Below, one piece after another: positions 1 through 7,839 of a stretch of DNA of 21,808 nt. Each line of letters begins with the position of its first letter. The first letter of the stretch is position 1. The position numbers and the translations under genes were made by a program. Origin of the DNA: Muribaculaceae bacterium (GTDB lineage: Bacteria > Bacteroidota > Bacteroidia > Bacteroidales > Muribaculaceae); assembly GCA_009775125.1 (NCBI GenBank), contig VSPD01000043.1, forward strand, positions 1 through 21,808, given 5' to 3'. The notes beneath the pieces are model-generated. The model searched no databases. It worked only from the letters and a program-made list of their open reading frames with translations, and was not told the DNA's origin.

Positions 1-22
1 TTATAATTTTTTTAATCGGAAT

Positions 23-55
23 AAAAAAATGCTAAAATCGCTTGGATTTTAGCAT
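23..55 (-). terminator. Leftward intrinsic terminator
   Basis: Positions 29-39 and 45-55 form a perfect 11-bp inverted repeat with a 5-nt loop. On the minus strand the stem is followed directly by a run of seven Ts (positions 29 down to 23). This is the layout of a Rho-independent terminator for leftward transcription. No ordinary minus-strand gene lies to its right, but a promoter at 109-140 does, so it probably ends a very short transcript. Confidence 0.7.
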
Positions 56-102
56 AGAATACGCTTTTTAATTATGTACACAATCTGCAACATGGGCTGA
101 TT
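25..102 (-). ncRNA. Candidate short leftward transcript (sRNA or tiny mRNA)
   Basis: A Bacteroidetes-type promoter at 109-140 faces left and an intrinsic terminator follows at 23-55. Together they define a transcript of about 75 nt starting near position 102. It could be a small RNA, or a mini-mRNA for the 14-codon reading frame at 49-93, whose stop codon lies inside the left arm of the terminator stem. No RNA family was recognised. Promoter and terminator are seen directly; the transcript itself is inferred. Confidence 0.45.
49..93 (-). CDS. Possible 14-residue peptide
   Basis: An ATG at 93-91 opens a 14-codon frame reading MLQIVYIIKKRILC, ending in TAA at 51-49. It starts about 9 nt after the predicted transcription start and lies wholly in the predicted 75-nt transcript. 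The peptide has a hydrophobic first half and a KKR cluster, as in some small membrane-active peptides. A frame this short occurs by chance easily, so the gene is only a possibility. Confidence 0.15.
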   Translation of the reverse strand: MLQIVYIIKKRILC

Positions 103-108
103 GCGTGG

Positions 109-140
109 CAAATTTACGAAAATATCACGAAACAGGCAAA
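109..140 (-). promoter_or_regulatory. Bacteroidetes-type promoter facing left
   Basis: On the minus strand, TTTG (140-137) is followed after exactly 20 nt by TAAATTTG (116-109). This matches the Bacteroidetes primary sigma factor pattern TTTG-N19-21-TAnnTTTG. Predicted start of transcription is near position 102. Confidence 0.6.
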
Positions 141-241
141 CTTTTTTTTGCAGGGATAAACGTTTGCCTGAAAATATTGTCTTATCTTTATAGCGTGAAT
201 AAAAGTTTATGGCTTTAAAATATTTTTTATGCACATCCGGC

Positions 242-444
242 TGTGGCAGAGCCACAGTCTTTCAGGTAACCCCCGGCTTCAGCCGTGGGGATAATAAGCA
301 TGGTAATCATGGTGTGGCAGAGCCACACTCTATAAATGCCTGCATAAACAAGAGTGTGGCTCTGCCACACCGCTCGCTGGCACATTCGAGCACCCCACGG
401 CTGAAGCCGGGGGTTACCATAGGGATTGTCGCTCTGCGACAATT
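242..444. repeat. Nested palindromic intergenic repeat
   Basis: A perfect 26-bp inverted repeat (265-290 with 393-418) encloses a second perfect 19-bp inverted repeat (312-330 with 352-370). The inner arms are themselves hairpins (GTGTGGC AGA GCCACAC). Further small hairpins flank the structure: TGTGGCAGAGCCACA at 242-256 and ATTGTCGC TCT GCGACAAT at 425-443. It carries no credible gene; the frames across it are artefacts of the palindrome. It resembles REP/BIME-type interspersed elements and sits 80 bp upstream of the A2M-family gene. Confidence 0.8.
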
Positions 445-524
445 TTAAATACATTATTTCATTTTGCAACACGCATATCCGAAATGTGACGCTCATGACA
501 TATTAACTTAACAAACCCCACATA

Positions 525-3500
525 ATGAGAAACTTGTACAGAGACATATTATTATCACTTTTCTTCCTCTCTTTTTTTATGGCCAATGCTGTAAACACTT
601 TCCAAAATCCCGACTTCGCTTTTCCGCAGACGGTGCAAGCCAATGCGGAGGCCGCGCTGAAAAAAGCCGTGGCCTCTGACAACGCCCCGACAGCCATCAC
701 GGCTCTGTTGCAAATCTCCACGGCAAAAACGAAAATCGACCGAGGCTCGCTCTCCGAGGCCATCGCATTGGCCGATTCCACCGCCGCCTTGTTTAAAAAT
801 TCAGAATACGCCCCTGTTTTCGACTTGCTCACGGCAAGGCTCTATCACCGCTACTACCGGAACAACATGTGGATATTTGACCGCCGCGAGCTGCCCCTCG
901 AGCCGCGTCCGGCCGACGTGTCCGAATGGTCGGGCGACCAGTTCAAAGCCATGATAGCCGACTTATGCGCCCGCGCCGCCGAAGGTGCGTCGACGCGTCT
1001 GCGCGACGTGCCCCTTGCCAAAGGCGATGAGTTCCTGACCTACGACAAACTCTCGGCAGAGTTCTATCCGTCGCTCTACGACTTTGTGTTGGAGGCGGCC
1101 ACCAACCTTGTCACATCCACACAAAACAATGAGGAAGGCTTCAAATTCTTCCGTCGCTACGCCACACGCCCCGACACCCGCGCCACCGAGGCCCTGTGGG
1201 CCTACCGCGAGGCACAACTCTCGCCCGACACGCAGGCCGCGCTTAAAAAAGACATCGACATCGACAATCCTTATTCGTCGCTGTCGCTCAAAGCATATGC
1301 CGAAGGCCTTGCCCTGCCCACGTCGATACACGATGATACAGAAGATATTCTCGACGTTGACGGCACCGCCCTCCAGCAATATACACCGCAGGATAAAATT
1401 GCAGAAATCGACAGCGCGGTGAAGCTCATGCGCGAGTTCGTGGCAAAATACCCCTCGCTGGCTTTCGGCGAGGCTCTCCAACAGCAAATCGAGCGTCTTT
1501 GCGCCCCGACGGTGCGTGTGATGTCGGCCAACCTCACCGCTCCCCTCGCCGAGTTGCCCCTGACTGTGGTGAACGTAAACTCCACCCACTATTTCATCAA
1601 CGTTTTCAAACTTCCGGCTCATATCACCTCGGGCCGCGACCTAAAAAACTATCTTGAACGCTCCGCGCCCGTGCGCCGCATCGAAGTGCGCTCCGAATCG
1701 GGAGCCAAGGCTCCGTTCCGCGAAGACACCACGCTCACCGTAACGCTTCCCGAAGCCGGACGCTACATCATCGTGCCGCAACAGGCCGGAAAAAAGAGCT
1801 ATGACAGCTGGTACTCGCGCGTGCAGTGCGTGCCGGTGCTGCCCATGGCCATCGACAATGTGGAGAAGCCCGCCGTGATAGTATCCGACCCTGTGACAGG
1901 CGCCCCGGTTAAGGGCGCGTCGGTGGCGATGGTCTACAATAAAACCCAATCGGCCGCCGTGTCGACCGACGCCGACGGCGTGGCATATCCCGACATGAAA
2001 CATGACGGGCGCCTTCGCGTCACCACCAAAGGCGTGCCGTTCGATTTCGACGACATCTACATCAACGGAGGCCGCGGAGCCAAGCCCGACAAAGAGCCGC
2101 GCTACCGCATGGCCGTGATGACTGACCGCGCCATCTACCACCCCGGCGACAGCGTGCAGTTCCTCGCCGTGGCCCATGCCACGCAAGACCGCAAGCAGTG
2201 GCTCGCCAAGGACCACGAGGTGATGTTTGTGCTGCTCGACGCCAACTACGAGGAAGTAGACACCCTCGTTGGCCGCAGCGACGAATTCGGCCGCGCCGCC
2301 GGCGTGTTCAATCTCCCCTCGGGCGGCCTTACAGGGCAATACAGCATCCACTCGTTTGTCGACGACGTGGAAGTGGGCCAGCAAATGTTCACCGTGGCCG
2401 ACTATCGTATGCCCGACTTCGAATTGCGCTCTGTGGTCGTGGCCAACGACGCCCCGGCCAAGGGCGACGTGACTGTCCGCGGCGAAGCGTTCACCTACTC
2501 GGGGATGCCCGTGGGCGGCTGCGACGTGGAGATAGTGCTCTCCACAGCCTCGCGCTGGCGCTGGTTCTCGCCGCAAGAAAAAGTATATTCCGCGAAAGCC
2601 ACAACCGACGACGCCGGCCGTTTCTCGGCCGTGATTCCCGACTCCGTATTCAAGGCTCATGCCGACGACCCCTATTTCGTTGCCGCCCTCACCGCCTCCG
2701 CGCCCAACGGCTCGACTGCCGAGGCTTCCGCGCCGGTGGTGAAAGGCAAGCCCTATGTGATAAACTTGGCCGTTGAGGCCGCCGTCGACGGCGAGAAGCC
2801 CTTCGCGCCCAAAGTCGAGGTGTTCGACCCCGACGGCAAAGCCGTGACTACCCCGCTCGTCTACGAAATCATCCCGGAGAAGTCGAAGAAGCCCATTCTG
2901 TCGGGCGAAGTCACCGCCGAAGGCATCGACATTGCCACCCTCACCCCGGGCGAATACACCATAAAGGTAAAACCCGTCAACAAGGACATTGCCGACGCCG
3001 TCGACTCATCGTTTACCGTCTACAATCGCGCGTCGGGCATCTGCCCCGAAGGCCAACAGCTGTTTGTGATTCCCGGCGACAACTATATACCTGCCGACGG
3101 CCGCGCTACCGTATCGTTTGCCGTGCCCTCGGAATCATACGTCCACTACGCCGTGGCCACCGGCTCGAAAATCGACCGCCTCGACATGATTCAAGTCGGC
3201 GCGGGCTACCACGACCTCACCGTCGACATCCCTGCCTACGCCGACCCCGCCGAAATAATGCTTTTCATGGTGAAGGACGTGGAGAGCGTAAGCCGCACAA
3301 TCCGCCTCCAACGCAAGGCCGACAATGAACTCGTCATAGAAGGGTCGAGCTTCCGCGACAACCTGCTTCCCGGCCAGCCCGAGACATGGAATTTCAGCAT
3401 CCGTCCCAAAGGCGGCGACAAAGGCCTGCAAGCCGCGCTCGCCCTCGACATGTACAACAAGGCTCTGGACGCAATCCACCCCCATTCGTTCAATCTGTCG

Positions 3501-6080
3501 TTCCCCGGCCTGCGCACATATGTGACGGCCAACCTGCGCTATATCTATACCGGCGTCGCAACCAACTCTTACAGCACGTCGCTGCGCTTCAAGGATGTGC
3601 CGCAACTGACGGTGCCGCAGTTCCGCTACGGCCCCGACGGCATCTATATCCGCGGAGGCGCGAAAATGGCTCTAAACAGCCGTATGATGAAGACTGAGAG
3701 CGTATCAGAAGAGAGCGTGGCATACGACATGGCCGCCCCGGCCATGGCCGACGGTGCCGCGCTTGAAGAAGTGGTGACGGTTGGCTATGCAACGACGGCT
3801 TCGGCGGCTCTTACCGGCAGCGTTTCCGGCATTGTCCCCGAGGACAAAACCGGCTACCGTGACTCCGACGTGCCCATGGCCCTGTGGGCGCCGATGCTCA
3901 CCACCGATGCCGACGGCAACGTGTCTGTCTCATTCACCGTGCCCAACGCCAACACCACATGGGTGCTCCGCGGCCTGGCATGGTCGGCCGACATGAAGGT
4001 AGGCTCGATGATGCGCGAGTTCGTGGCCTCCAAGCCCGTGATGGTGCAGCCCAACCTGCCCCGCTTCCTCCGCGCCGGCGACGAAGCCGATATTGTGGCC
4101 TCGGTTATGAACAACAGCGACTCGACAGCCCAAATCGACTGCGTGATTGAGATATTCAACCCCGTCACCTACATCCTTATCGACTCCAAGACAGAGCAGC
4201 TCACTCTCGGCGCCAAGGCCTCGCAGACCGTGACGATGCCCGTAACGGCTCCCTCCGATGCCTCTGCCATAGCCTACCGCGTGCGCGCCACATCTGGCCG
4301 CTTCTCCGATGGCGAGCAAAATATAATACAGATTCTCCCCAACGAAGCCCAGCTCATAGAAACAACGCCCTTCTACCTCAACCCCGGCGACAAAACATTC
4401 TCGATGCGTCTGCCCAAAGAGAAAGGCGCGCGCATATCGCTCACATTCTGCGAGAACCCGGCCTGGACCGTGGTGTCGGCTCTCCCGGGCCTGCGCACCC
4501 TCGACGAGGAATCGGCCAATTCGGCGGAAGCCGCATTGTTCTCGGCTGCTGTGGCCCGCGGCATCATAAAAGATAATCCCGCCATAGGCAGCGCGATACG
4601 CCAATGGCTCGACAATCCCGAGGACTCCACCCTCGTGTCGATGCTCGAACGCAACGAAGACCTGAAAATAGCCCTGCTCAACGCTACGCCCTGGGTGGCA
4701 GCCGGACGCTCCGACTCGGAGCGCATGTCGCAACTCGCCATGATTTTCAACTCCAAGGAAACCGACGCCGCCATTTCCCGCGCCATCCGCACGCTCGAAA
4801 AGCTGCAACGCGAAGACGGCGGCTGGGCATGGGGCCCGTGGATGAAAGAATCGTCGAAATGGGTAACGATGAACATCCTCGAAGGCATGGCCGGCCTTAT
4901 CGAAATGGGATATTTCCCCAAGAACGACCGTCTGGCCGACATGGTGGAGAGCGCGGTGATGTACGTCGACCGCGAGGTTGCCGCCTCAAACTCCGACTAT
5001 AAGGACTACACCGACCTGCACTACGCCGTGCTTCGCCCGATGTTTGTCGGCGGCCCCGTTAACGTGGCCCTCAACCGCCTTGGCGACAAAGCCGTGATCG
5101 ACCGCACTCTCAACGACATCACAGCCAACTGGCGCTCATATTCCGACCCGGCCTACAAGGCCATAGCCGCCATGGCGCTCTACCGCAACGGCCGCAAGTC
5201 CACGGCGCGCCTGCTCACGCAGTCGATAGCCGAATTTGGCGTGCGCTCCGCCTCGCAAGGCGTGTCGTTCCCCTCGGTCAACCATCTGTCGGCTTACGCC
5301 TGCATCCTTAAAGCCTTCGCCACCATCGACCCGCAAAGCCCGATGGTCGACGGCATCCGCCAGTACCTGATTGTGCGCAAAGAAGCCACCGACTGGGGCT
5401 CGGCCGTAGTCACCACCGAAGTAGTGGCGTCGATACTCTCCACCGGCTCATGCTGGACAGTGCCGGCCCAAGGCGCGGCAATCACCGTCGACGGCATGGA
5501 CGTGACCTCCACCACCGAAATCGAGCGCGTCACCGGCTTCATGGAAGGCGACCTCTCCGACTTCGCCGGCAAGGAACTCACCATCACCGCATCGCCCGCA
5601 GGCCCGTCATACGGCGCGGTCTACGCCCAATTCAGCCGTAAGATGACCGACGTGAAAGCCCGCGCCATCGACGACCTCTCGATAGAGAAAGTGCTGTTTG
5701 TGCGCCAAGGCACCGAATGGGTCCAGGCTCCCGAAGTGATTCCCGTTGGCTCGCGCGTGAAAGTGCAGCTCACCATCCACACCAAGCGCAACCTCGACTA
5801 TGTGACCATCGTCGACGACCGTCCCGCGGCGTTCTCGCCCGTCGACCAGATACCCGGCTGGCTGTGGAGCGAAGGCTGCGGCTTCTACCGCGAGAACCGC
5901 AACTCATTCACTGCGCTCTACGTTGTGTCGATGCGTCCCGGCACCTACCTGCTCTCCTATGAGATGAACGTGACCCTCGCCGGCTCGTTCTCGTCGGGCG
6001 TGGCCACCATCCAGTCGCAATACGCGCCCTCGCTCACGGCCCACTCCTCGGCCTCGCTCTTCCGCTCCTCCGCCAAATAG
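525..6080 (+). CDS. Secreted alpha-2-macroglobulin family protein with SusC-like insert
   Basis: The 1851-residue product begins with a signal peptide (about residues 1-22, ending ANA) and has no lipobox cysteine, so it should be exported to the periplasm or envelope. Macroglobulin-type beta domains follow: a regulatory-like segment near 446-470, an MG2-like domain from about 527 (YRMAVMTDRAIYHPGDSVQF), the A2M core from about 1117 (ALWAPMLTTDADGN), a helical thioester-domain-like region with GGWAWGPW near 1430, and a C-terminal bMG10-like domain from about 1710. I find no CxEQ thioester motif, so covalent trapping of proteases is unlikely. Family members are thought to act as protease traps or envelope-defence proteins. 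Residues about 1050-1110, just before the A2M core where a bait region would lie, are Met/Ala/Ser-rich and contain EEVVTVGYATTASAALTGSV, which closely resembles the TonB-box/plug start of SusC proteins. The gene is monocistronic: palindromic repeat upstream, strong terminator downstream. Confidence 0.9.
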   Translation: MRNLYRDILLSLFFLSFFMANAVNTFQNPDFAFPQTVQANAEAALKKAVASDNAPTAITALLQISTAKTKIDRGSLSEAIALADSTAALFKNSEYAPVFDLLTARLYHRYYRNNMWIFDRRELPLEPRPADVSEWSGDQFKAMIADLCARAAEGASTRLRDVPLAKGDEFLTYDKLSAEFYPSLYDFVLEAATNLVTSTQNNEEGFKFFRRYATRPDTRATEALWAYREAQLSPDTQAALKKDIDIDNPYSSLSLKAYAEGLALPTSIHDDTEDILDVDGTALQQYTPQDKIAEIDSAVKLMREFVAKYPSLAFGEALQQQIERLCAPTVRVMSANLTAPLAELPLTVVNVNSTHYFINVFKLPAHITSGRDLKNYLERSAPVRRIEVRSESGAKAPFREDTTLTVTLPEAGRYIIVPQQAGKKSYDSWYSRVQCVPVLPMAIDNVEKPAVIVSDPVTGAPVKGASVAMVYNKTQSAAVSTDADGVAYPDMKHDGRLRVTTKGVPFDFDDIYINGGRGAKPDKEPRYRMAVMTDRAIYHPGDSVQFLAVAHATQDRKQWLAKDHEVMFVLLDANYEEVDTLVGRSDEFGRAAGVFNLPSGGLTGQYSIHSFVDDVEVGQQMFTVADYRMPDFELRSVVVANDAPAKGDVTVRGEAFTYSGMPVGGCDVEIVLSTASRWRWFSPQEKVYSAKATTDDAGRFSAVIPDSVFKAHADDPYFVAALTASAPNGSTAEASAPVVKGKPYVINLAVEAAVDGEKPFAPKVEVFDPDGKAVTTPLVYEIIPEKSKKPILSGEVTAEGIDIATLTPGEYTIKVKPVNKDIADAVDSSFTVYNRASGICPEGQQLFVIPGDNYIPADGRATVSFAVPSESYVHYAVATGSKIDRLDMIQVGAGYHDLTVDIPAYADPAEIMLFMVKDVESVSRTIRLQRKADNELVIEGSSFRDNLLPGQPETWNFSIRPKGGDKGLQAALALDMYNKALDAIHPHSFNLSFPGLRTYVTANLRYIYTGVATNSYSTSLRFKDVPQLTVPQFRYGPDGIYIRGGAKMALNSRMMKTESVSEESVAYDMAAPAMADGAALEEVVTVGYATTASAALTGSVSGIVPEDKTGYRDSDVPMALWAPMLTTDADGNVSVSFTVPNANTTWVLRGLAWSADMKVGSMMREFVASKPVMVQPNLPRFLRAGDEADIVASVMNNSDSTAQIDCVIEIFNPVTYILIDSKTEQLTLGAKASQTVTMPVTAPSDASAIAYRVRATSGRFSDGEQNIIQILPNEAQLIETTPFYLNPGDKTFSMRLPKEKGARISLTFCENPAWTVVSALPGLRTLDEESANSAEAALFSAAVARGIIKDNPAIGSAIRQWLDNPEDSTLVSMLERNEDLKIALLNATPWVAAGRSDSERMSQLAMIFNSKETDAAISRAIRTLEKLQREDGGWAWGPWMKESSKWVTMNILEGMAGLIEMGYFPKNDRLADMVESAVMYVDREVAASNSDYKDYTDLHYAVLRPMFVGGPVNVALNRLGDKAVIDRTLNDITANWRSYSDPAYKAIAAMALYRNGRKSTARLLTQSIAEFGVRSASQGVSFPSVNHLSAYACILKAFATIDPQSPMVDGIRQYLIVRKEATDWGSAVVTTEVVASILSTGSCWTVPAQGAAITVDGMDVTSTTEIERVTGFMEGDLSDFAGKELTITASPAGPSYGAVYAQFSRKMTDVKARAIDDLSIEKVLFVRQGTEWVQAPEVIPVGSRVKVQLTIHTKRNLDYVTIVDDRPAAFSPVDQIPGWLWSEGCGFYRENRNSFTALYVVSMRPGTYLLSYEMNVTLAGSFSSGVATIQSQYAPSLTAHSSASLFRSSAK

Positions 6081-6150
6081 GCAGGAACGCGAGCCTCCGG
6101 CTTGCGACATAATAAACATATCGAATCTAATTTGCTAACAAATGTTAAAG

Positions 6151-6181
6151 AAGGGGCCTGTCTCTCGACAGGTCCCTTTTA
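6151..6181 (+). terminator. Terminator of the A2M-family gene
   Basis: A 12-bp stem (6151-6162 with 6167-6178, one G-U pair) with a TCTC loop ends in a T run. It lies about 70 bp after the stop codon of the A2M gene on the same strand. Confidence 0.85.
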
Positions 6182-6395
6182 AATCTACAATCTATAAAAA
6201 CATATATATTTTGAAAAAACGGTCAAGCAAAAGTAGCATTTTGCCACAAAAAATCTTTTCGCGTCAAATTTAAACCCATTTTTTCAATTATCCAAATTTT
6301 GATATGTGAAAAAATGCAAAAACAGCATCTCCCCATTCAAAACCGCCTTTCGGAACGAGAGTTAATTAGGTTATATTAATCCCGGATTATTTTAC

Positions 6396-6403
6396 TACTT
6401 TTG
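6396..6403 (+). promoter_or_regulatory. Possible -7 promoter element before the nuclease remnant
   Basis: TACTTTTG matches the Bacteroidetes -7 consensus TAnnTTTG and lies about 35 bp before the DUF1016-like reading frame. I see no matching TTTG about 20 nt upstream, so support is partial. Confidence 0.3.
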
Positions 6404-6436
6404 TATAGGGAAATAATTATATCACCTTCAACATAA

Positions 6437-6814
6437 TCGGAATATAACGAAATCCTGCGTCAAGCCATCGCAGTTATCGAATATTCACGGAATAGAGTCG
6501 CCAGAGCCGTTGTCTCTACGACCAATGAGATGCATTGGAATGTAGGACGCATACTACACGAAAGGAAATTGGATAGCAAACATGGCGATGGGGTCGTCAA
6601 ACGCCTGTCCGCGGACTTGAAGCTGATGTTCCCCAAATTAGGCATGTCTGTCAGCAACTTATGGAATATGAAACGTTTTTACGTTCGATTCTGCAATTCT
6701 GATTCAAAACTACAACAGGCCGTTGTAGTTTTACCCTGGGGACACCTCAACTATCTTATTTGGCACAAGCCGAAAATGCGGTGCATGGAATCGCGTAGCG
6801 ATTCAAGAATGTAG
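6437..6814 (+). pseudogene. Truncated DUF1016/YhcG-type nuclease fragment
   Basis: The open frame starts right after a TAA at 6434-6436 and reads SEYNEILRQAIAVIEYS. It continues through NRVARAVVSTTNEMHWNVGR and VKRLSADLKLMFPKLGMSV to LQQAVVVLPWGHLNYLI. This matches the N-terminal domain of the DUF1016/YhcG family, in which a helical N-terminal half precedes a PD-(D/E)XK nuclease domain; some members sit in restriction-modification or defence loci. Only about 110 residues remain. The C-terminal nuclease domain is missing: similarity stops at about 6770, where the interspersed repeat begins, and no start codon precedes the N-terminal similarity. An internal ATG at 6530 would skip conserved residues. 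I read it as a dead fragment, broken on the right by repeat insertion or deletion and on the left by loss of the start. Confidence 0.65.
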
Positions 6815-7060
6815 CGGGGTGAAGCGATAGCGGAACCCCCGGTATGTTGTGGTTGGTTCATCGTGGTATCGGAGCGAGCGGCAGCGTAGCGTTCTGCTCC
6901 ACGGTTGGCGTTATCGAACGCTCCGGCAGGCTCCGCTCCAACACCATAATAAATAACATCCACGCCCCCCAGGGCTGTCGCCCTGCGCTACAATATTTGT
7001 CTCCTAACGGAGACGCAATGCACCGTAATTACAGCTTGACCCCCCAAAATTCATTCGCAT
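6782..7060. repeat. Interspersed palindromic repeat region, left copy
   Basis: This stretch has no credible gene and is a mosaic of hairpins: GAATCGC GTA GCGATTC at 6788-6804, an imperfect inverted pair around 6868-6898 and 6911-6945 containing GGAGCG/CGCTCC cores, AGGGC TGTC GCCCT at 6971-6983, and GTCTCC TAAC GGAGAC at 6999-7014. Several segments recur at the right end of the window, including a 29-bp exact match (6985-7013 with 21255-21283) and the CGAACGCTCCGGC segment. It is therefore a dispersed repeat family, not unique sequence. It has replaced the 3' part of the DUF1016 gene. Confidence 0.7.
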
Positions 7061-7096
7061 ATTCATAATTGACGGTCGGAATATGCCGAACGATGT

Positions 7097-7142
7097 ATGG
7101 GGAAGTCGTGTAATGAGCAGCGATTACCTGTAGGTTCCCCAT
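7097..7142. other. Stem-loop directly after the lipid operon
   Basis: ATGGGGAA (7097-7104) pairs with TTCCCCAT (7135-7142), with an inner GTAAT/ATTAC pairing. It begins at the base next to the stop codon of the last operon gene (stop at 7143-7145, minus strand). There is no T run, so it is not a classic terminator. It could be a 3'-end processing or stabilising structure, or the edge of the repeat region. Confidence 0.35.
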
Positions 7143-7835
7143 TTAAGATTGGTGGTTGGAGCAGCCGGAGCTGCGGGTGGTGGTGCCGTGGAGGCTGCAC
7201 ATATTGGGCGTGCCCCCGACATTGTAGCGGCAGTTGGAGCATGAGCCGTGACCGCCGCCCGAGGAGCCGCTGCCGCCGGAGCCGCTACGGCTGCGCGAGG
7301 AGCCGCCGGTGGATTTGAAGCCGCCTTTTACGAGGCCCCAGTAAAGGAAGCCGCTGACAACGACAAGGCCAACAAGTCCTAAGATGGTATCTATCATATC
7401 ATTGAAGAACCTGCTCCAGCCCATGAATATCACATATTCGATACCGAAGGCCACTATTGCCATAGGCAGGATATAATATGTGCGCAAAAAGAAATTGCCA
7501 AAGAGCCGGATGAATATATTGTCGCCCTCCACCGGTTTCACCACAAACCATATCAGGCCTATGCCCAGGAAAGTGAAAAGGAACGCCAGGAATTTATGAC
7601 GGGCAAACCAGGAGCCGGTGTTCCAGAACTCATATTCTGCGGGGTCGTAATATTCGGCCTCGTCGGCGTCGCGGTTTTCAATCTCGCTGTTGGGGTCGGT
7701 GACCCAGTCGTCGTTGTTGTCGCCCTCATAGAGAACCTCGTCGATAGCCAAGTCATAGCCGGTGTCGACGGCCGGCGCGGCAAACGCAAGCGTGCTTAAA
7801 GCCGCAAAAACAAGAAAAATAATGTATTGTTTCAT
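7143..7835 (-). CDS. Membrane protein with Cys/His C-terminal tail
   Basis: Function is not recognised. The ATG at 7835 gives a 230-residue protein starting with a signal-like segment (MKQYIIFLVFAALSTLAFA). An acidic stretch (EGDNNDDW, ADEAEYYDPAEYE) follows, then three hydrophobic membrane segments (KFLAFLFTFLGIGLIWFVV; around YYILPMAIVAFGIEYVIF; around MIDTILGLVGLVVVSGFLYW). The end is a Gly/Ser-rich linker and a tail with three evenly built pairs: CxxC, then CxxH after 10 residues, then CxxH after 8. This arrangement suggests a small metal-binding knuckle. A longer frame to 7985 exists but would overlap the upstream gene and bury the signal peptide. The start lies 4 nt after the stop of the upstream gene, so it is the last gene of the operon. 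Confidence 0.75.
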   Translation of the reverse strand: MKQYIIFLVFAALSTLAFAAPAVDTGYDLAIDEVLYEGDNNDDWVTDPNSEIENRDADEAEYYDPAEYEFWNTGSWFARHKFLAFLFTFLGIGLIWFVVKPVEGDNIFIRLFGNFFLRTYYILPMAIVAFGIEYVIFMGWSRFFNDMIDTILGLVGLVVVSGFLYWGLVKGGFKSTGGSSRSRSGSGGSGSSGGGHGSCSNCRYNVGGTPNMCSLHGTTTRSSGCSNHQS

Positions 7836-7839
7836 TGTA

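Noticed and set aside
459..466. TCATTTTG as a promoter -7 element for the A2M gene
   Set aside because: It lacks the conserved A in the second position and has no upstream TTTG at the right distance.
209..496. Overlapping frames on both strands of the first intergenic region
   Set aside because: They run through the nested palindrome and have no start context, family features or coding-like composition.
3766..3830. A separate SusC/TonB receptor gene
   Set aside because: The SusC-like segment is in frame within the A2M protein and no barrel or full plug follows.
1641..4808. Long minus-strand frames opposite the A2M gene (for example 1641-2660 and 3930-4808)
   Set aside because: They are shadows of the GC-rich coding strand: His/Gly/Val/Arg-rich, without recognisable domains, and covered by an unbroken 1851-codon gene with clear family features.
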